From Crotophaga sulcirostris (taxonomy: Eukaryota > Chordata > Aves > Cuculiformes > Crotophagidae), in contig VYZB01000035.1 of the NCBI GenBank assembly GCA_013397455.1, positions 2,183,756 through 2,247,755 of the forward strand: a stretch of 64,000 bases of DNA, read 5' to 3'. Made by a program: the position numbers and the translations under genes. A model generated the notes under the pieces. That model worked only from the letters and a program-made list of their open reading frames with translations. It did not search any database and was not told the DNA's origin. Positions 38,375-52,731 of the stretch are shown here, in pieces. Positions within the stretch are counted from its first letter, which is position 1. Each line of letters begins with the position of its first letter.

Positions 38375-40704
38375 ATATGAAGTCCAAAAGCTTGACTTAA
38401 GAGGTTTTTTCTCCAACAGATCTTCAAATCACTAAGTAGTTTTTACAACAGTTTCAACTCTTCAGTGCAAGTCTGCTTGTTTCATACACACAAACTTTTG
38501 ATTTTGGAACTACCAGAAGGCAGTGAAAAAACGACCTATTACTTACTACAACACTGACATTTTTCAGGGTATGTAGTTATATTCATCAGCTTTTTAGTCT
38601 GTAAAACAAAATGCATTTTTATTTTTTCAACTAGCCTATCAAAGCCCCTGAAAGTGGTTATCACATTCATTTAAGGATACCGAGATGGAACTTCTTAGTG
38701 TTACTAAAAAATATAAATTACTATCTCCGGGGCTATTGGTAGATAATTCCTGTTCTAAAAGGAAAACCTCTGAACACAAAAACACTGAAACATCTACCTT
38801 AATGCCTTCCTTCAAAAAATCCAGGGGTAGCTGACAGCTGCCTTTAGCCTACCTATGGCTGAGTCATGGTAGGTATAGTCATTTTGGAGAAAAGACTCAA
38901 CAAAGCACACAGAAGATCCAAACGTTAGAAACACTTCATTTCTAAAACCAACAGTCTTTGAAGCCTGCTTGTAAAACACCAGCATGCTTACTTCTCCTAA
39001 ATCTCAAGGCTTGCCTAAAAAGTGAAACATGAAAACGTAACTTTATTAAATTATGAAGGTCACTTTCTCCTTACTAGTAGCAGGGGACAGCAGGAGTTCA
39101 AGAGGACGGATTGCCTAGAGGGGTAAAAACACTCCTATCTACCATTAACATTTTTGCAAGGCCTGCATTCTTATCAGTATTCCTTGATATTGGCTGTCTC
39201 CAAGGCCTTAAAATAATTGACTGGAAGCTATGTTGAAAGAGTCATGTTGTATCAGCTCTGTGATAAACTGGCCAAAGGGAGAAAGGGTTACACAAAAGGC
39301 ACAGCCTGGGTTTCAACCTATGACTCATTAAGCAGCTATTCAGCACTTCTAGAGCAATACACATGAAAGGGTAAGAAAATGGGTGTCTTTTGAAAGCTAG
39401 GATTATACTGCCTTACCGCACTATTGTGGAACCAGCCCTACGCTATAGCTAGCCAGCTTCTTTCAAGTCTATTTGACCTGGAATTCTTGGGGGTTTTTTG
39501 GTAACTCTTAGCAACGACTCATAACGTTCTTAGGAATGAGAAAAAAAAGGCAGAGAGCAAGTATTCTGCAGTATGTTAAGGCATAACGCTCTACACAAAA
39601 CCCAAAAATCTTTGCAGCCACTGGCTCAGCAGTGAGGACCCAAGTGAAAACAAGGCTTTACTAGATCCCAGTATTATCACTAGCAAGTTTATTACATTTA
39701 CAGTGTTCTATCCCTGAATGATTTGAACTCAAATCAGATTTTTTATCTTTGGTCAAGTTCAGCACTCAGATTTTCCAGCCAGACACCTGACCCAGAAGAG
39801 CCGAATAGGCTCATTGCAGACTGCGACCTCCCACCGCCCAAACCTTGGGATGTACCAAAAGCATTCAGAAAAGACAACAGCTTCTGAAGTGGCACACGTT
39901 GCTTAAGTAACTCAGTTTATTGTTGTTGTTATGGTTGTTTACAAGCCACACTACTAAGCCTCATATTGAATTTCATGTTCTTCAATAAGCTTTCACTTTC
40001 CTGGTTCCCATTCCTGGAAGATCATAGTTTTCGCACTCAAAATGATAGCCCTGCTCATGTCTTATTGCCACTGCTTCTTTTGATTTCAATGAAATAGTTT
40101 AAACAACTGTTCCACAGCTTGAACTCTGATGTAAATGCAACACATTATTGCTAAATTGCATGTCTTATCTGAGTTTAGAGCAAGGATATTGCATTAATAC
40201 AAACACAATAAAAATTAAGGTCAATGTCTTAAACATATACATGAGTGCCTTTGTATGTATCCAATTGACAGACTGATATCTACACACTCACATTCACACA
40301 CCTCCAGTTCCCACTTTACCATTAATAATAGAATCTTAACAGCTATGGGGCAGGACCAAACAAGGCTCTACTCATTTAACAAGATCATCATCTCCAATTA
40401 GCATCAAAAAGAACGGTTAATAGTAACAACTTAACAATAACACTGAGTTCATTGACAAAATATTTACAACTGGTATCTCTAAATATCATGGAGGTGTGAC
40501 TAGAATTCAGAAAACAGATTCCCAAAACATCTCTGTTCTGAACAGCTGAGGCAGTTCAGTGGAAAAGAAGAGTTCAAGATCCAACACACACATTCAATCA
40601 ATGATTGACTAGTGCATTTGCAAGGCACTCATTTTAGTAATTAGGGTGGGAAGTCCATTAATACACTATCCATTAAATAACGATCTGTAAGCCTAATGGC
40701 TAAT

Positions 40705-40719
40705 GGGGGGGGGGAGGGG
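40705..40719 (+). repeat. Poly(G) run
   Basis: Ten G, one A, four G. Short homopolymer with quadruplex potential, on the strand opposite to the PTPRK sense strand. Confidence 0.8.
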
Positions 40720-43404
40720 AAGATTTATTGTGGAAGGCATTCAAATTCAAGTGAGCATCAAAAGGAAAAACACTGAACATGCATAGCCAAGGTATATTTC
40801 ATCACATACTGTTTAATATATAATCGTTTTGGCTTACTTTTCTCTCTCAAACACACGCCTACTGAAAAATCACATTTGAAACTCAGGAGTTGCACTAACA
40901 CCAGATAAAGCTATTTGGCAAAGCCCAAAATTGTCTTTAAATATTTAGGACAAGTTTTATACAACATTGTAAGATCACAAGATTCCTTTGTGGGTATTTT
41001 ACATAGTCAGCCAGCATTTCAAACACTCACACCAAAAAAAGTCCTCAAAAGCACTCTGTACAGATGTTCAGTATTCATTATGCATTTTTATGTCGTTATG
41101 CATGCTGTATTATAGATGAGAATTGGCACGAACAAACCATGTAAAGACAAAGCCAATAAACATTAACACTGTTTCCCGTGCGATGGGTGATTATACATCA
41201 ATACCCTGTACTCGCATGATTCACAAAGTAAAAGGATAGCAAGGATTTGAAATATTGCGCAGCTCCACGCAGCACTGCTCCCTCAAACCCCTGCCCCTGC
41301 AGCCCCCGGTACTACTGTGCCCTTTCTCTCTGGAGGGCCTGAGGATTACACTGGGACAGAAAATAAGGGAAAAGAGAAAAAAAAAAAAGAAAGAAAAATA
41401 ACACAGGAAACCAAGAGTTCCTTATGGCCCACTCACAGAGCCCCCACTTTACCCATGGCACACATTCCAGTTCCTGCTGCCTCCTCACACAGCAGGGATG
41501 GCAGCAGCTCAGCAGTGTATTCGGCACCATGGAACACTCTTAGCTTGAAAGACACTGCTGTGACCATGTGCCACCACTTCATGGACTCATATAAATCTGG
41601 TAACAGCAACTGCACCAGGAAGCCAACTGACCACATCATCCATTTCTATGGTTGAATAATCAGTACTGAATATTTAAATTTCACTCTGAAGAGTAACGCA
41701 GAAAAAAGTGCATTTAAGTCAGCCTACTGTCTCTAAGCAAATTAACTATCATCAGGTGAAAGTTCATCCAAAGCATACATTGCATCCCCTTAAGACCACA
41801 GAAATCTTCCCAATTTCTGTCCATAACCAGGTTGTCACAGTCTAAGCCATCTCTTTGCAGCAGACTAGCAAAAAGAGCCCTGAAAAAGGACTCCATCTAG
41901 TACAAATCCAACATAGAAATCATAAGGAAAGGAAAATAACTAAAGGAAGAATGTACTACTGGGAAAAGAAGACTTGATAACAATCACCGCCCTGCTTACT
42001 GAAGGCGGCTCCACAATTATCAACTCAATAAAAGAAGTTTTAACTAGGAAGGGAAAGAAAAGTGAGCCCCATGACAGTCCCTTGCAGCTAAAAGCCAAGA
42101 GGAACTAGAAGTACACCCAGAAAAACTACTCTGACAACAGCGTAGGACTACACAAGAAAAAAGGAAATTTGAGAAAGTAGCACAGGACAAAAAAAATTAT
42201 ACAAGCGCAGAGGCAATGGGAGGGAAATGCAGGGAAAGAGTACAAAGTACTAAAAAGGTACCTTTGACTACCTTTGTCACAAGGGACAGAGTAAAGCTGT
42301 AAACTGTCACATGTGAACAAAGGGAGAGACAACAGACACAGAAGCTTTTAGTCTGCATAAGATTAGGACTGCTATTTAGTCAAAGTCTGCTTTAAAAAGC
42401 TCAATTACAAAAAAAAAAACACAAACAACATACCAATGCATATTAATATAGATATTATAACTCACAGACTAAGCCCAGATAAGGTTTCCCCATACAAAAG
42501 TAAGGATTAAACAACAGTGATAGTAGTATTAATTTATGGTGATACCACTATAAATTCACACCAAAAGGGTACACATGAGCTTTGGCATTACTAGAGAAGA
42601 TTACTTGCCACGCAAAATTATTTTAAAAGCTCACCATAGCTTCAAGTCCATTAGGAAAATACTGCGAGCATTCAGTATAAACCACAGAGGTAGCACAGCA
42701 TTTTTCACTATTCTAGTAAACTCAAATATCAATCTAGCAGGCTACAGAATTATTTTCAATCCTGATTTTTAATATATCTGAACATATATTTTTTAAATCC
42801 AAAAATCAGCTGGAAGGAACAGAAACTGGCAGAGTGCAATAGGCAACTGTTCTTCACCAAACATCAAGTATAAGAAATTTCTTTTTCTAAACTAAGAAAT
42901 TGAAATAGCAATTTTCTTCATTTAGAAAACCACCTTTGTTTTGAAAGTGCCCTCTACTTGTCTTTATACAGTAAGTGATTAAACTTAAGGAAGAATGTAG
43001 CCCTGAAGCAAGGATAAACAGTACTTGAAATCTAAGCCTCTTGGGTTTTAAGAAAATTGTTTTTCTGTGTGATGAGCCACACCTTCCCCCATAGCAGGCA
43101 TTCAACTCCACTGCCATCTTGTATGTAAACACCATCTAGGATAGCTTTGCTTCACAATTCCTTCCCAATGAGCCTCAAGCTCTACTGAGGGCAGCACCAA
43201 TACACATTGGCCACTTGCAATTTTTAAGACACCACTGTGGGGGAGACACTCTGGTCTATGCTAAAGCCTCAAGCACTGAAGTTGTGCCAACAAAAACTTG
43301 TGCAGGAATGCTGGCACAGCTGCAGAGCCTCCATACTCTCACCAGGTTACCAGATCAGACACGATCTGAGAAGGGGAATCCACATGCAATTCCTGACTAC
43401 TCAG

Positions 43405-43419
43405 AAAAAAAAAAAAAAA
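43405..43419 (+). repeat. Poly(A) run
   Basis: Fifteen consecutive A. No retrocopy was recognised immediately upstream, so there is no support for calling it a retroposon tail. Confidence 0.75.
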
Positions 43420-45822
43420 GAAGGCTTCAACAGCCTCTGCTGCTGCAGCATCAATTTGCAATCTGGACTTCCCAAAGGCCCTCTAATCCTTCCATGTCAG
43501 GAAGGTGGTTGCAGGTGGACCATATTCCCCTGCCTCTGGCCTCTCCTTGACCATACCCTCCAGCATCCATTACCTGTACCCTCTCCTTCACTGAGAAGTG
43601 CCATTGTGCACTAACAGAAATCAAAACATGCACAGGTCTGAATTTTATCTATAACGATTAATACTACAGAAGCCGAATTCCAAGTTACCGAACACATGTA
43701 GAATACTTCACATAGCTGCACTGAGAAGAAGGGCTTGTAACCAAGCGATACTGTACTATGCTGGTCACATGCAAACTGTCAAATTCGAGCATTGAGAAGG
43801 CTTTAATACAGACAACAAATAGCAGAAGGCTGGTATGCCTGGGATAGAAAATAAATTGGCAGGCCATTTATTTAAATGCAGTTAAGTTTCAATTTAAGCT
43901 AAATTACAAGGTCTGAAATAAGCCACATTTCATGACCCTGACATTATCTCTTCCCTTCTCCCCATCAACTTTAATATTTGACCCAACTCATAAATAACCA
44001 AATGTAAGAAGTCTAGGTAAGATCTTTAAAAGATGCCTTATTTAACAAACAGGAATCAATTCTACATTCAGATGGTGACAGAATCATACAAAACTGGCTG
44101 AAGATTTTCCAAGTGACCTCAAATAACTAGTTTTACAAATCACATCTTCCACTGTCGCTATTACATAGAGTTTATTTCAGGTATAGTTATTCCTTAAGAA
44201 GTTTGTGCCATGTAAATGCTTTCCAAACAGAGTGTTGTAAAAGCTGTCTCAGGCACTCAGCTTGTTCACCCTGTTAAAAGGATGCCCTATGCAGAAAATG
44301 CTGCACTACATTGCAAATGAAAGGGTTGACCACACACTTACTTTTAATTATACTGTGCTAATCCAAAGTGTGTGAGAGCACGTAGTCTACGGCACAGATC
44401 CACTCTACTCCCAAGATCTGTATTGTAAACCATGACCTGACCCAAATAGGTCATTCTCCATGTCCTGTATGTTGCTACTCCATAAGCACCCACTCTGATG
44501 GACCTTCATACAATTTCATACAATTACCTTTCCAGTGTGACAAGACACAATGTTTCAGTAGCTTCTGGCCTATCACCAAAGACTGAACTGAACAGACTGT
44601 AATTCAGAACACGTATGAAAGACACACAAAGTGAATTACATAAAGGTCAAGGAATAATAAGAAAACTGGTATTGCCATGACTTTGTCACAACAAAACAGA
44701 CTGTGTTGCGGCAGTGACCGAAGAGAGTCCTATGAGGATAGAAGTCATCCCTGTGCCAGAATAGATACCTCTTGGAACAAGAACATCGAGGAGAGCATAG
44801 CCCCTTCAAATTAGGCAGTGACACACAGACAGGAGAAAATGGAAGAAGTGATTTTCCTCAGTCACAGAAGATGCTCCCCTTCATCACAGGAAGGATTTAG
44901 CATCTCAAATGAGAGACAAGGGTCTTCCATTATTGCTTTTAATAAGACGAATTCCACAAAACAGTTTCCAGGGAAGAGTTCTTGTAAACTTCTATGATAC
45001 AATCATCTGCCTCTCATTTATCCTCTTTCCACTTCCTCCCAGCTGTGCTATTCAAAATGGTGGACAGGCAGGAAATATAATTAAAACTCATATTCTGACA
45101 GCAGCATGTGCAAAGGTTTCATCACTGGTTTGGAGAGAGCCATGTAATTTTAAGACATTTCTGAGCAATACAGAGTTTGACTAAATGCTAATAGTTGGAA
45201 AAATATATGACCAACTCCATGCTCTACAGCACTTGTCACCTTCATATCAAAGTTCCCAGGCATTAAATAAAAGCAGTAAGACACTATGATTTTTAAGCAT
45301 CTCCAGGAACATAATGTACTTTCCTAATGAAACCATTCACAAATATTTATTACAAGATGTATAATTACTTTCTTGCCTTAATTTAAAGACTGGAATCTTT
45401 AAAGATATCTAAAGAACTGGAATTCACATATGCTGCTTGACTAGCAACACATGCTGTATTTATAGTGGATATGCTTGACTAGCTTTCAATAACCAAATAC
45501 AAAGGGGCCGGCTTGACCAAACACAGTCTTTCCCCACCTCCATGCATGAACAGTTTGGTTCAGACATCATCCTGCTTCAAACAAACATCCCTTGTCTACA
45601 GCTTTACTAGTCCAAAAGCATGCTACACAATCCCTGCCACCCACCATAGGTAAGATGAAGCTCTTGCTGCAAACCATTTCCCCTCAGTTGCTGTCAAGAA
45701 ATCAACTTCCAGTGCCTACCTTATTTTCTTTGACTTCTCTAAAGGTAAGTGAAAATGTGGACCCACATATATACCAGGAAACTGTGGTGACCAGATAGCC
45801 CAAATGGCTGTTTCTTACAATA

Positions 45823-46668
45823 GTACAGAATAGAGTAGAACAGAATATTTAAGTTGAAAGGGACCTACAGCGATCACCTAGTCCAACTGCCTGACCACTT
45901 CAGGACTGACTAAAAGTTAAAGCATGTTATGTGGGCATTGTCCAAATGCCTCTTAAACAGACAGACTCGGAGCATTGACCACCTCTCTATGAAGCCTTTT
46001 CCAGTGTTTGACCTCTTCGTAAAGAAATGCTTCCTAATACCCAGTCTAAATCTCCCCTGGTGCAGCTCTGAATCATTCACGCATGTCCTATCACTGGATA
46101 CTAGGGAGAAGAGATCAGCAACTCCCTCTCCACTTCCCCTCCTCAGGACACTGTAGAGAGCAACAAGGTCAGCCCTCAACCTCCTTCTCTCCAAGCTAAA
46201 CAAAACCAGAGACCTCAACTGCTCCTCACAGGACATGCCTTCCCTGAGCACATTCCAGGACCTTCATATCCTTCTTAAATTGTGAGGTCTAGAACTGCAC
46301 TCAGTCCTCAAGGTGAGGCTGCACCAACTCTGAATACATCAGGATATTTACTTCTCTTGACCTGCTGGTTATGCTATGTTTGATGTACTCCAGGATGTGA
46401 TTTGCCCTCTTGGATGCCAGGGCATTGCTGGTTCATATTGAGCCTGTTGCCAACCAGCACCCCTTCTGCAGGGCTGCTCTCCAGCCACTCCTCTCCCAAT
46501 TTATGCTTGTGCCCAGCATTACTCTATCCCAGGTGTAGAATCTGGCATCTGGACTAGTTAAATTTCATCCCATTAACCAGTGCCCAACACTCCAATCTAT
46601 CCAGATCCCTCTGCAAGGTCTCTTGTCCCTGAACAGCATCAGTAGCCCTTCCCTCGGGGAAGCCAAAT
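45823..46668 (-). mobile_element. CR1 ORF2 C-terminus with 3' UTR
   Basis: About 845 bp in reverse orientation. The tail at 45823-45860 shows diverged tagaat repeats, then ttgaaagggacct and agtccaactgcct. The minus-strand frame at 46251-45910 reads CEEQLRSLVLFSLERRRLRA, then ALYSVL, SDRT and HQGRFRLGIRKHFFTKR. These match the CR1 C-terminal series [27 protein letters not shown] and RQGRFRLDIRKNFF. Further upstream, 46250-46650 keeps the order of the RT-downstream region (tctccagccactcctctccc, ccagatccctctgcaagg) with indels. The open frame of 114 codons is the tail of the element's protein, not a host gene. It lies in the sense orientation relative to PTPRK. Confidence 0.9.
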
Positions 46669-48809
46669 CAGCACACTAGCGTTAATGATAAGAGGGTGAT
46701 GATATGTGATGGGGCACTACGACACATCAGCAAGCATATAAATCCTTTTTCCATCATGAACTCAAATTTTAAACAAGGTTAAAGCCATTGAAATCACTGT
46801 CACTTCATCAAGTCCATCACTATACAGAATTATTAAAAATGCAAAAACTGCTTCCTCCTTGCAGGCATATTGGTTTAAGATGCAGAGAAAGTGATAACAG
46901 CAAATTTTAGCTAGAAAGTTTTAGTGATGGACTTTCCCCTAGTTCTAAACAGCACTCTGAAATTCTGCCAGAAAATACCTAGAGGTGAACTTTGAGCATG
47001 TTTGCTATTAATTCAGTCTAAATTGTCGTGAAATGTTGCATACAAGGACATTTTGTAAGAAAAATCCTGAATAACTAGGAAGAGTTTTGTTTCCATGTTC
47101 CCCACAGACAGGCAGAGGGGAAGGAAGAATCACTAGTAGGGTACTCTGACCTCTTATTTTAACAACCACCAATATAACTCAAGACTACACTGACATGCTT
47201 AGACAATTTTAGGCTCTTCAAAGAAGAAGGAATCTTTCGTGTAAGAGAGTTTCAAATGAACTAGCTATGCACAGATAATTAAAAATTTTCTTATTTGTTG
47301 AGCTGAATTAAATACCAGCTTGCACTGCTATATCTCTTTCCACCTCCCGCTCTGTCTCTTTTCTGTTAATAAGAGAAACCAACAGATGGAAAAGAAGTTT
47401 TAAAAATAGTTTTTCTACGTACTCTGAAAAAGAGTGAAAGCATTTGGTTTTGCAAGATAGAATATGATATAAAAAGAATATGAAAAATGCAAACAGCATT
47501 CAAAATGTGAACATGTGCAGTGTTGTGCTTTTAAGCCACTCTTACAGAAATCTGCCTCCAGCCAAAAATAGCAAGAGCATCACTGTAAACTACAGCCATT
47601 CAAACCAAGATTACTATACTCTACCCACCCATCAAGCTGCTCTGACCCAATATATTTGGAAAATGGAATGCATAATTCCAGACACGAATCTTAAATAAAT
47701 TAAATCTGTACAGATGCTTCTACAGGCTTAAAGCGAGCCTAGTACCAGCATTAAACACTTGTCTAAATTAAGTTCAAGAAGGCCTTTTAGTACCAAATGA
47801 ATACATGCAAGGTTAAAGCACTTTGTTTGTTCAGTCTGAAGCTAATGCACATAAATTAGATGACAAACTTCCCTTTGTCAAGCCCTGAAAGCGTTTTAAA
47901 ATTTCCATAAATAGGTGTACCTACTTTCAAGACACTATGAAATCACTATTAAAGCTCCTAAGGAAATTGTAACATCCTGCCAATGACTAAGGAAGCCCAG
48001 TGCACTTATCTGCAAAGACAACAGGAGTATGGGGGGAAAGAGGAGGAAAGATGCTTCATTTTCTATGTTAGAAAAGTAGGCAACGCTTTACCTGAATGCT
48101 ATAAAGGCCAGATCATTCTTTCATAGTTTTTGTTAGTAAAGCCAATGCTACATCTCACAGGCTTTCTCATATTATTTCTTCTCTCTTCCAGTTCAAATTT
48201 TGTTGTAACCCCTTTCACATTCACTCTAAAGCTGCAATCTCCATAAACCTCATTGCTTCTCTTTTTCCTGCATTCTCATTCTCTATTCCAGACGTGCTTG
48301 CCTATGAATCATCCTCCTTATATTTCCATCTCAGAAAATCTTGTTGCCCCAGTTGTCCACATTTCTGGGGTCTGGTCCAAATATAGCACACTTATTCCCT
48401 TCCCACAAGACACTTAAAAGCACATGCACTATCTCACACACTCTCCCTGCCACCATCAGTTGTTTTGAGTTTATAAAATTCAGTGTATCAACACTTTAAA
48501 ACCTAATTAGAATGAGGGTTTGGGATATACCGGTGTCCTGTGGCACAGCCATTCACTCCAACCGACTCCCTCAGCAGTGCTACTCAAAATGTCATCCACA
48601 AAGCTATAAGGGGAAAAAGGAAGAGTTCAAAAATCTCATGGAGAGCTTTCAGTGCGTGCAGAGATGAAAAACCACACTATTATCACCATCATTTTAATTG
48701 AAGTTTATATACTATGAATAATAATGAACTCTTACCCTACAGCTGGTCCACTGCGTATTTTTTTAAGAGGCCACAGGTTGCATTGAATGGCCATGTTATG
48801 TTTGTACAC

Positions 48810-48824
48810 AAAAAAAAAAAAAAA
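48810..48824 (+). repeat. Poly(A) run
   Basis: Fifteen consecutive A after ttgtacac. Ordinary homopolymer. Confidence 0.75.
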
Positions 48825-51101
48825 GCCAACATCAAAGATAAAAGCTTGGTATCAACATACCTGATCTGGTCTTCCATTTTTTCTGAGGACTTAAACTGAC
48901 TGCAGAGAAGGGGTTGTCAGATGGGAGAAAGTTTATTTAGAAAACATTAATCGTTTTTTTAAAACACCCAACAAAAAAACCCAACAACCATGTACACACA
49001 CTAACTCCCCATATTAAAACGTATCACACGTTTCAATATCAGCGCTATTCAACTGGCTCAGGCCATTTGGACCTTGGCGATTTTGTCAGACTGCTATCCA
49101 AGATCACAGTCAGCTGGCGTTTTCCATATTTTTACAAGAACACTTTTACCTTTTCCTAATCTCTTGGGAAATGGTAAGAGTGTGCTGCTGCGGGTCCCCA
49201 GATACCACAACAGAAAGCATCAGTGACAGCCCAGCCAAAGTGAGAGCTACTGTGTTGCTTTACATAAAAGTTAAATGAAGTAGTCCTAGATTAACACAAC
49301 ACCATTCCTGTTATCCTGTGGAAATAAAATAATCCTAGAAGTTTACAAGCACAATATATTGAATGAATCAGAGCTGACTACTCAGAATTTCTAAAATAAT
49401 TTGTCAGGGGAGGACAGAAAGCAGAGTGTCCAGCCTATTTGATACATAATCATGGCAAAGCTTCACTGGTTTTCCTTTGAGATACACCTTTAAAGAGTAA
49501 ATGAAAATACAAGGTATATGGTACAAAGGATAAGCTTTCACTTTAACACTGCACTAAAGTTTAAAAATGTGAGAAATATATCACCAACCAATCTGAAGTC
49601 CCTTGAAAGTCCCCTAAGGAATCTGTCCTACAGTTATGTCCCAGTCTCTCATGGAATTTCTGCCAAGGCAGGTAATCTCTGTGCATTTCTAGAGACAGGA
49701 CATTTGTAAACTAAAACCTTCTAAACATTTTCTGCTGTCCATATGCTGATACAAGGATGCTGTATAATAACTAATAAAACCACATCCACACCTGCCAGCT
49801 GCAGCAGATGATCTTTAACTTTCTGGGGCCACTCTGGCCTCCAGCAGCTCCACTAACTTAAGCAAAGCACACATGGACATAGTAATTTTCGTGAAATGAG
49901 CCAAACATTATATGAGGGACATTTATCACACTTGAATTATTTAAATAACTTTCTCTACAGTCAAATATAACTAGAAAGTTGCTATTGTGAATGTAATTTT
50001 GTTGCCACGTTAAAGGGAGAAGGGAAGACTCCATAAGCAGAGACACTAAGAGAAGTAAAATATACCCAAACAGTAACTGAATGGAAACTAAATGTTCCAA
50101 AGCAGCAAATTAGCTTGCAGGCATACTTAAGACCAAGCATTAGCTACTACAAAAGGAAATCCACAGTCTTCAACAATAGCCTAATATAGGGCTTCTATGA
50201 GTGTTTCCAGTGTACTGTTATTGCAGCCAATAATCTTCCCCTCCCAAATAATCTCTTTATTTAAAAAATAAACCAGATAAGAATGGTTCTGGAACTGCTC
50301 CTCAGCATCCCTAAACTTGTGTTACACTGTATTATTTGCAAAGTGACTTACTTGTCTTTTGAAAAAGACAGTCAGAGTATCTGTTCCCTAAAAGTTGACA
50401 GTTGGTTTCATATTTGTGCCAGTGTAAAGAGCATGGCATGACAAAACACAGAACAGAAACTTCAGCTCTTCAACTTCAAAAGTTTACCTCTTTGGTTTTT
50501 TTTCAGTCTGTCAAAATAGACATCTGGCCCCTTCACTGAATTAAGAAAATGACAACAGTTATACAATGTTAAAATCAAGCAATTTTATTAAGTTCAGAGC
50601 AGTTTGAGAGATGCATTTAATCAATAAATGATTAGGCAAGGATTAATTCTGATCTCTCCAGCCTATGTGTTTCACTTCTCAGTAAGTTCATTAACTCGAC
50701 AGATAAAGCAACTTACATAACCCTATGTAGCCTTGTTCAAAAAGGGGTGGTGGAGAAAGCATCATGATTCTAATGAAAAATAAGAGTGTAGAGTACCTAC
50801 TCCAGTCCACAAAGTATTTGTTGTCTGCAACAAGATAAAAGACCAAGTCAGATCCCAAGTTATGCCCTATGGGCTGGAAGTTAAAAACATGTATCAAAAA
50901 AAGGATAGATTTATCTGATATGAAACCCAGTAGATATGCAATCAAGTAGATATTACAGTAAATTGAAAAAAATAATAACCATTTAATTTACCATCATACA
51001 ACTTTAGTTTTCTAGGGGAAAAAAAGTCTTCATATTGCCTCATAAAACATGACTACCATTCACTTTCAATAGCCCTTTTTGATAAGAAAATAAGATCTTT
51101 C

Positions 51102-51204
51102 CATATATGTTTTTTATTTATAATTGGTTGTATATATACAAACTATATACATATAGCATGTACGTATATCAATTATATACATATTTTTATATACTCACAC
51201 ACAC
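51102..51204. repeat. AT-rich tract with (TA)n runs ending in (CA)n
   Basis: Interrupted TATATA units with recurring atatac blocks, ending in a short CACACAC run. Low-complexity sequence, probably variable in length between individuals. Confidence 0.75.
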
Positions 51205-52672
51205 TTTTCTAAACTGCAAGAGGAGTTGACTTGGAATGATATCTAACCCAAATCCAACCTTCTCTCTCTTTCATTAAAAACAGATACCTAAACATCAGCT
51301 ACAACGTTAATGCCTTTTCCAAAGTTGGAATTAAGTGAACTTGACTTATTTCCATAACACATTACTTTATTATATATAATTCCTTGAAAACAAATTTTAT
51401 TTCAGGAAAGAAAAATTGCTTTCCTACTCTTCTCCTCTTTCACATTCCATCTAATCCTTAGCCCTTGCTGAAGGAGTAACGAAGACAGCATAGAAGAGCA
51501 GTAAATTTTAAAATCATCTTCCACTACCCTCAAGTACTCTAACCTGCCATATCCGCCCAGGAGCGAGATGTGACTACAGCCAAGCCAAGGAAAGCAGGCA
51601 GCTGGCACTGGATGTAGTGAGGGACTGCAGCTTGATTCTAAGGCTGCTGTATGGATCCTTTGGCCCCTTTGCCTTTTTGGGTGCATTTAGAGCTAGATTA
51701 AATTTTCTTAGTAAGCAGTGCTAAGAGACTGCATCCACTCACGTGTGCCCATTTCCCATGGCCACAAGAGGAATTGGGATTATAAGAGCAGGAAGTTCTG
51801 TAATTCTGGTAATTGCCTGAAAGCAGCGATTACACACATTCACACACAGCACATCCAACTGATGTTCACAATATAGGGACAAAAGCCTACCACAATTTCA
51901 CGAGAATCCCTTATAGTACCATGTTTCCTCAGCCACTTTAATGGAAAGGCCACCTAATCTCTTTCGAAGAAGCTACCCTCCAAAAAGACCTGTATGAACC
52001 GTTGCCTTAATGGTCTTCTTTTACAGCTAAGTATTGATTAGGATAAAAGGCTTTTACATTCCTTTATTATTTTTATTCCCTCCTGTTTTGATTGATTGCA
52101 TGCAAGGAACCATGCAAGTACATTCTTTGGAGGAGGGAGTTTATAAATCACATTGTGGACTATCTTCTGGTGTCATTTAGACTAGAAGTTGAGGGCTCAA
52201 AAAAAAAACCAAAAACAAACAGAGGACATTCATGAAGCAGTACTTTCAGCTTTAATACAGATCACCATCAAAAAACACCCACCTCATCTCTCAGGAAAGA
52301 GGATGCAAAAAGGAGACTTGTGAAATAAAGCTTAAATTTAGATTGGAGGGTTGCTTGAGTTTGGGTGAAAAAGAATAAGTCCAACATATTGAAAGACTTC
52401 ACATACTCTCAAGTGGATAAAGGAGGGCAGATTCCTGTGAGTAAACAGGAGAAACTAAATCCTCTGAACACAGACAGGAGCTACCACTGCACAACAGAAA
52501 GCAGCCCCTATCACGAAAAGGCAAATAAAACCAGTGTACCAGACCTAACTGCTTCCTGGGAAAAAGAACAGAAAAATATTCAGAAAAAATCTGCAAAGCA
52601 ATTGCTTTTGCCACATTTTCCACTCACCGATACTACATCTTTTACAAAATATATCCAAGAAGCCATTTTTTT

Positions 52673-52731
52673 GTAGAATCATAGAATCGTTCAGGTTGAA
52701 AATGACTTTTACAATAGAGTCCAGCCCTTTT
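52673..52731 (-). mobile_element. CR1 3'-terminal fragment
   Basis: The plus strand reads gtagaatcatagaatcgttc, then aggttgaaaatgactttt and gagtccagccctt. This is the reverse complement of a CR1 3' end including the tail repeat. It is a short, moderately diverged copy. Confidence 0.85.

Larger units (their letters stand above)
36413..45822. other. Intronic sequence with no recognised gene
   Basis: AT-rich intron with a 35-bp tandem duplication at 38301-38374, a G-run at 40705-40719, an A-rich tract at about 41374-41400 and an A-run at 43405-43419. Overlapping plus-strand ORFs at 43215-43614 (111 and 125 codons, two frames) have no known domain. No exon with splice sites was recognised. Confidence 0.65.
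46669..52672. other. Intronic sequence with no recognised gene
   Basis: AT-rich intron with an A-run at 48810-48824, another C/T-rich stretch at about 48170-48460 and an AT-dinucleotide-rich tract at 51102-51204. 51530-51680 is somewhat GC-rich and unidentified. Confidence 0.65.

Noticed and set aside
45910..46251. 114-codon minus-strand ORF
   Set aside because: It is the C-terminal tail of CR1 ORF2 (SLERRRLRA, QGRFRLGIRK), not a separate gene.
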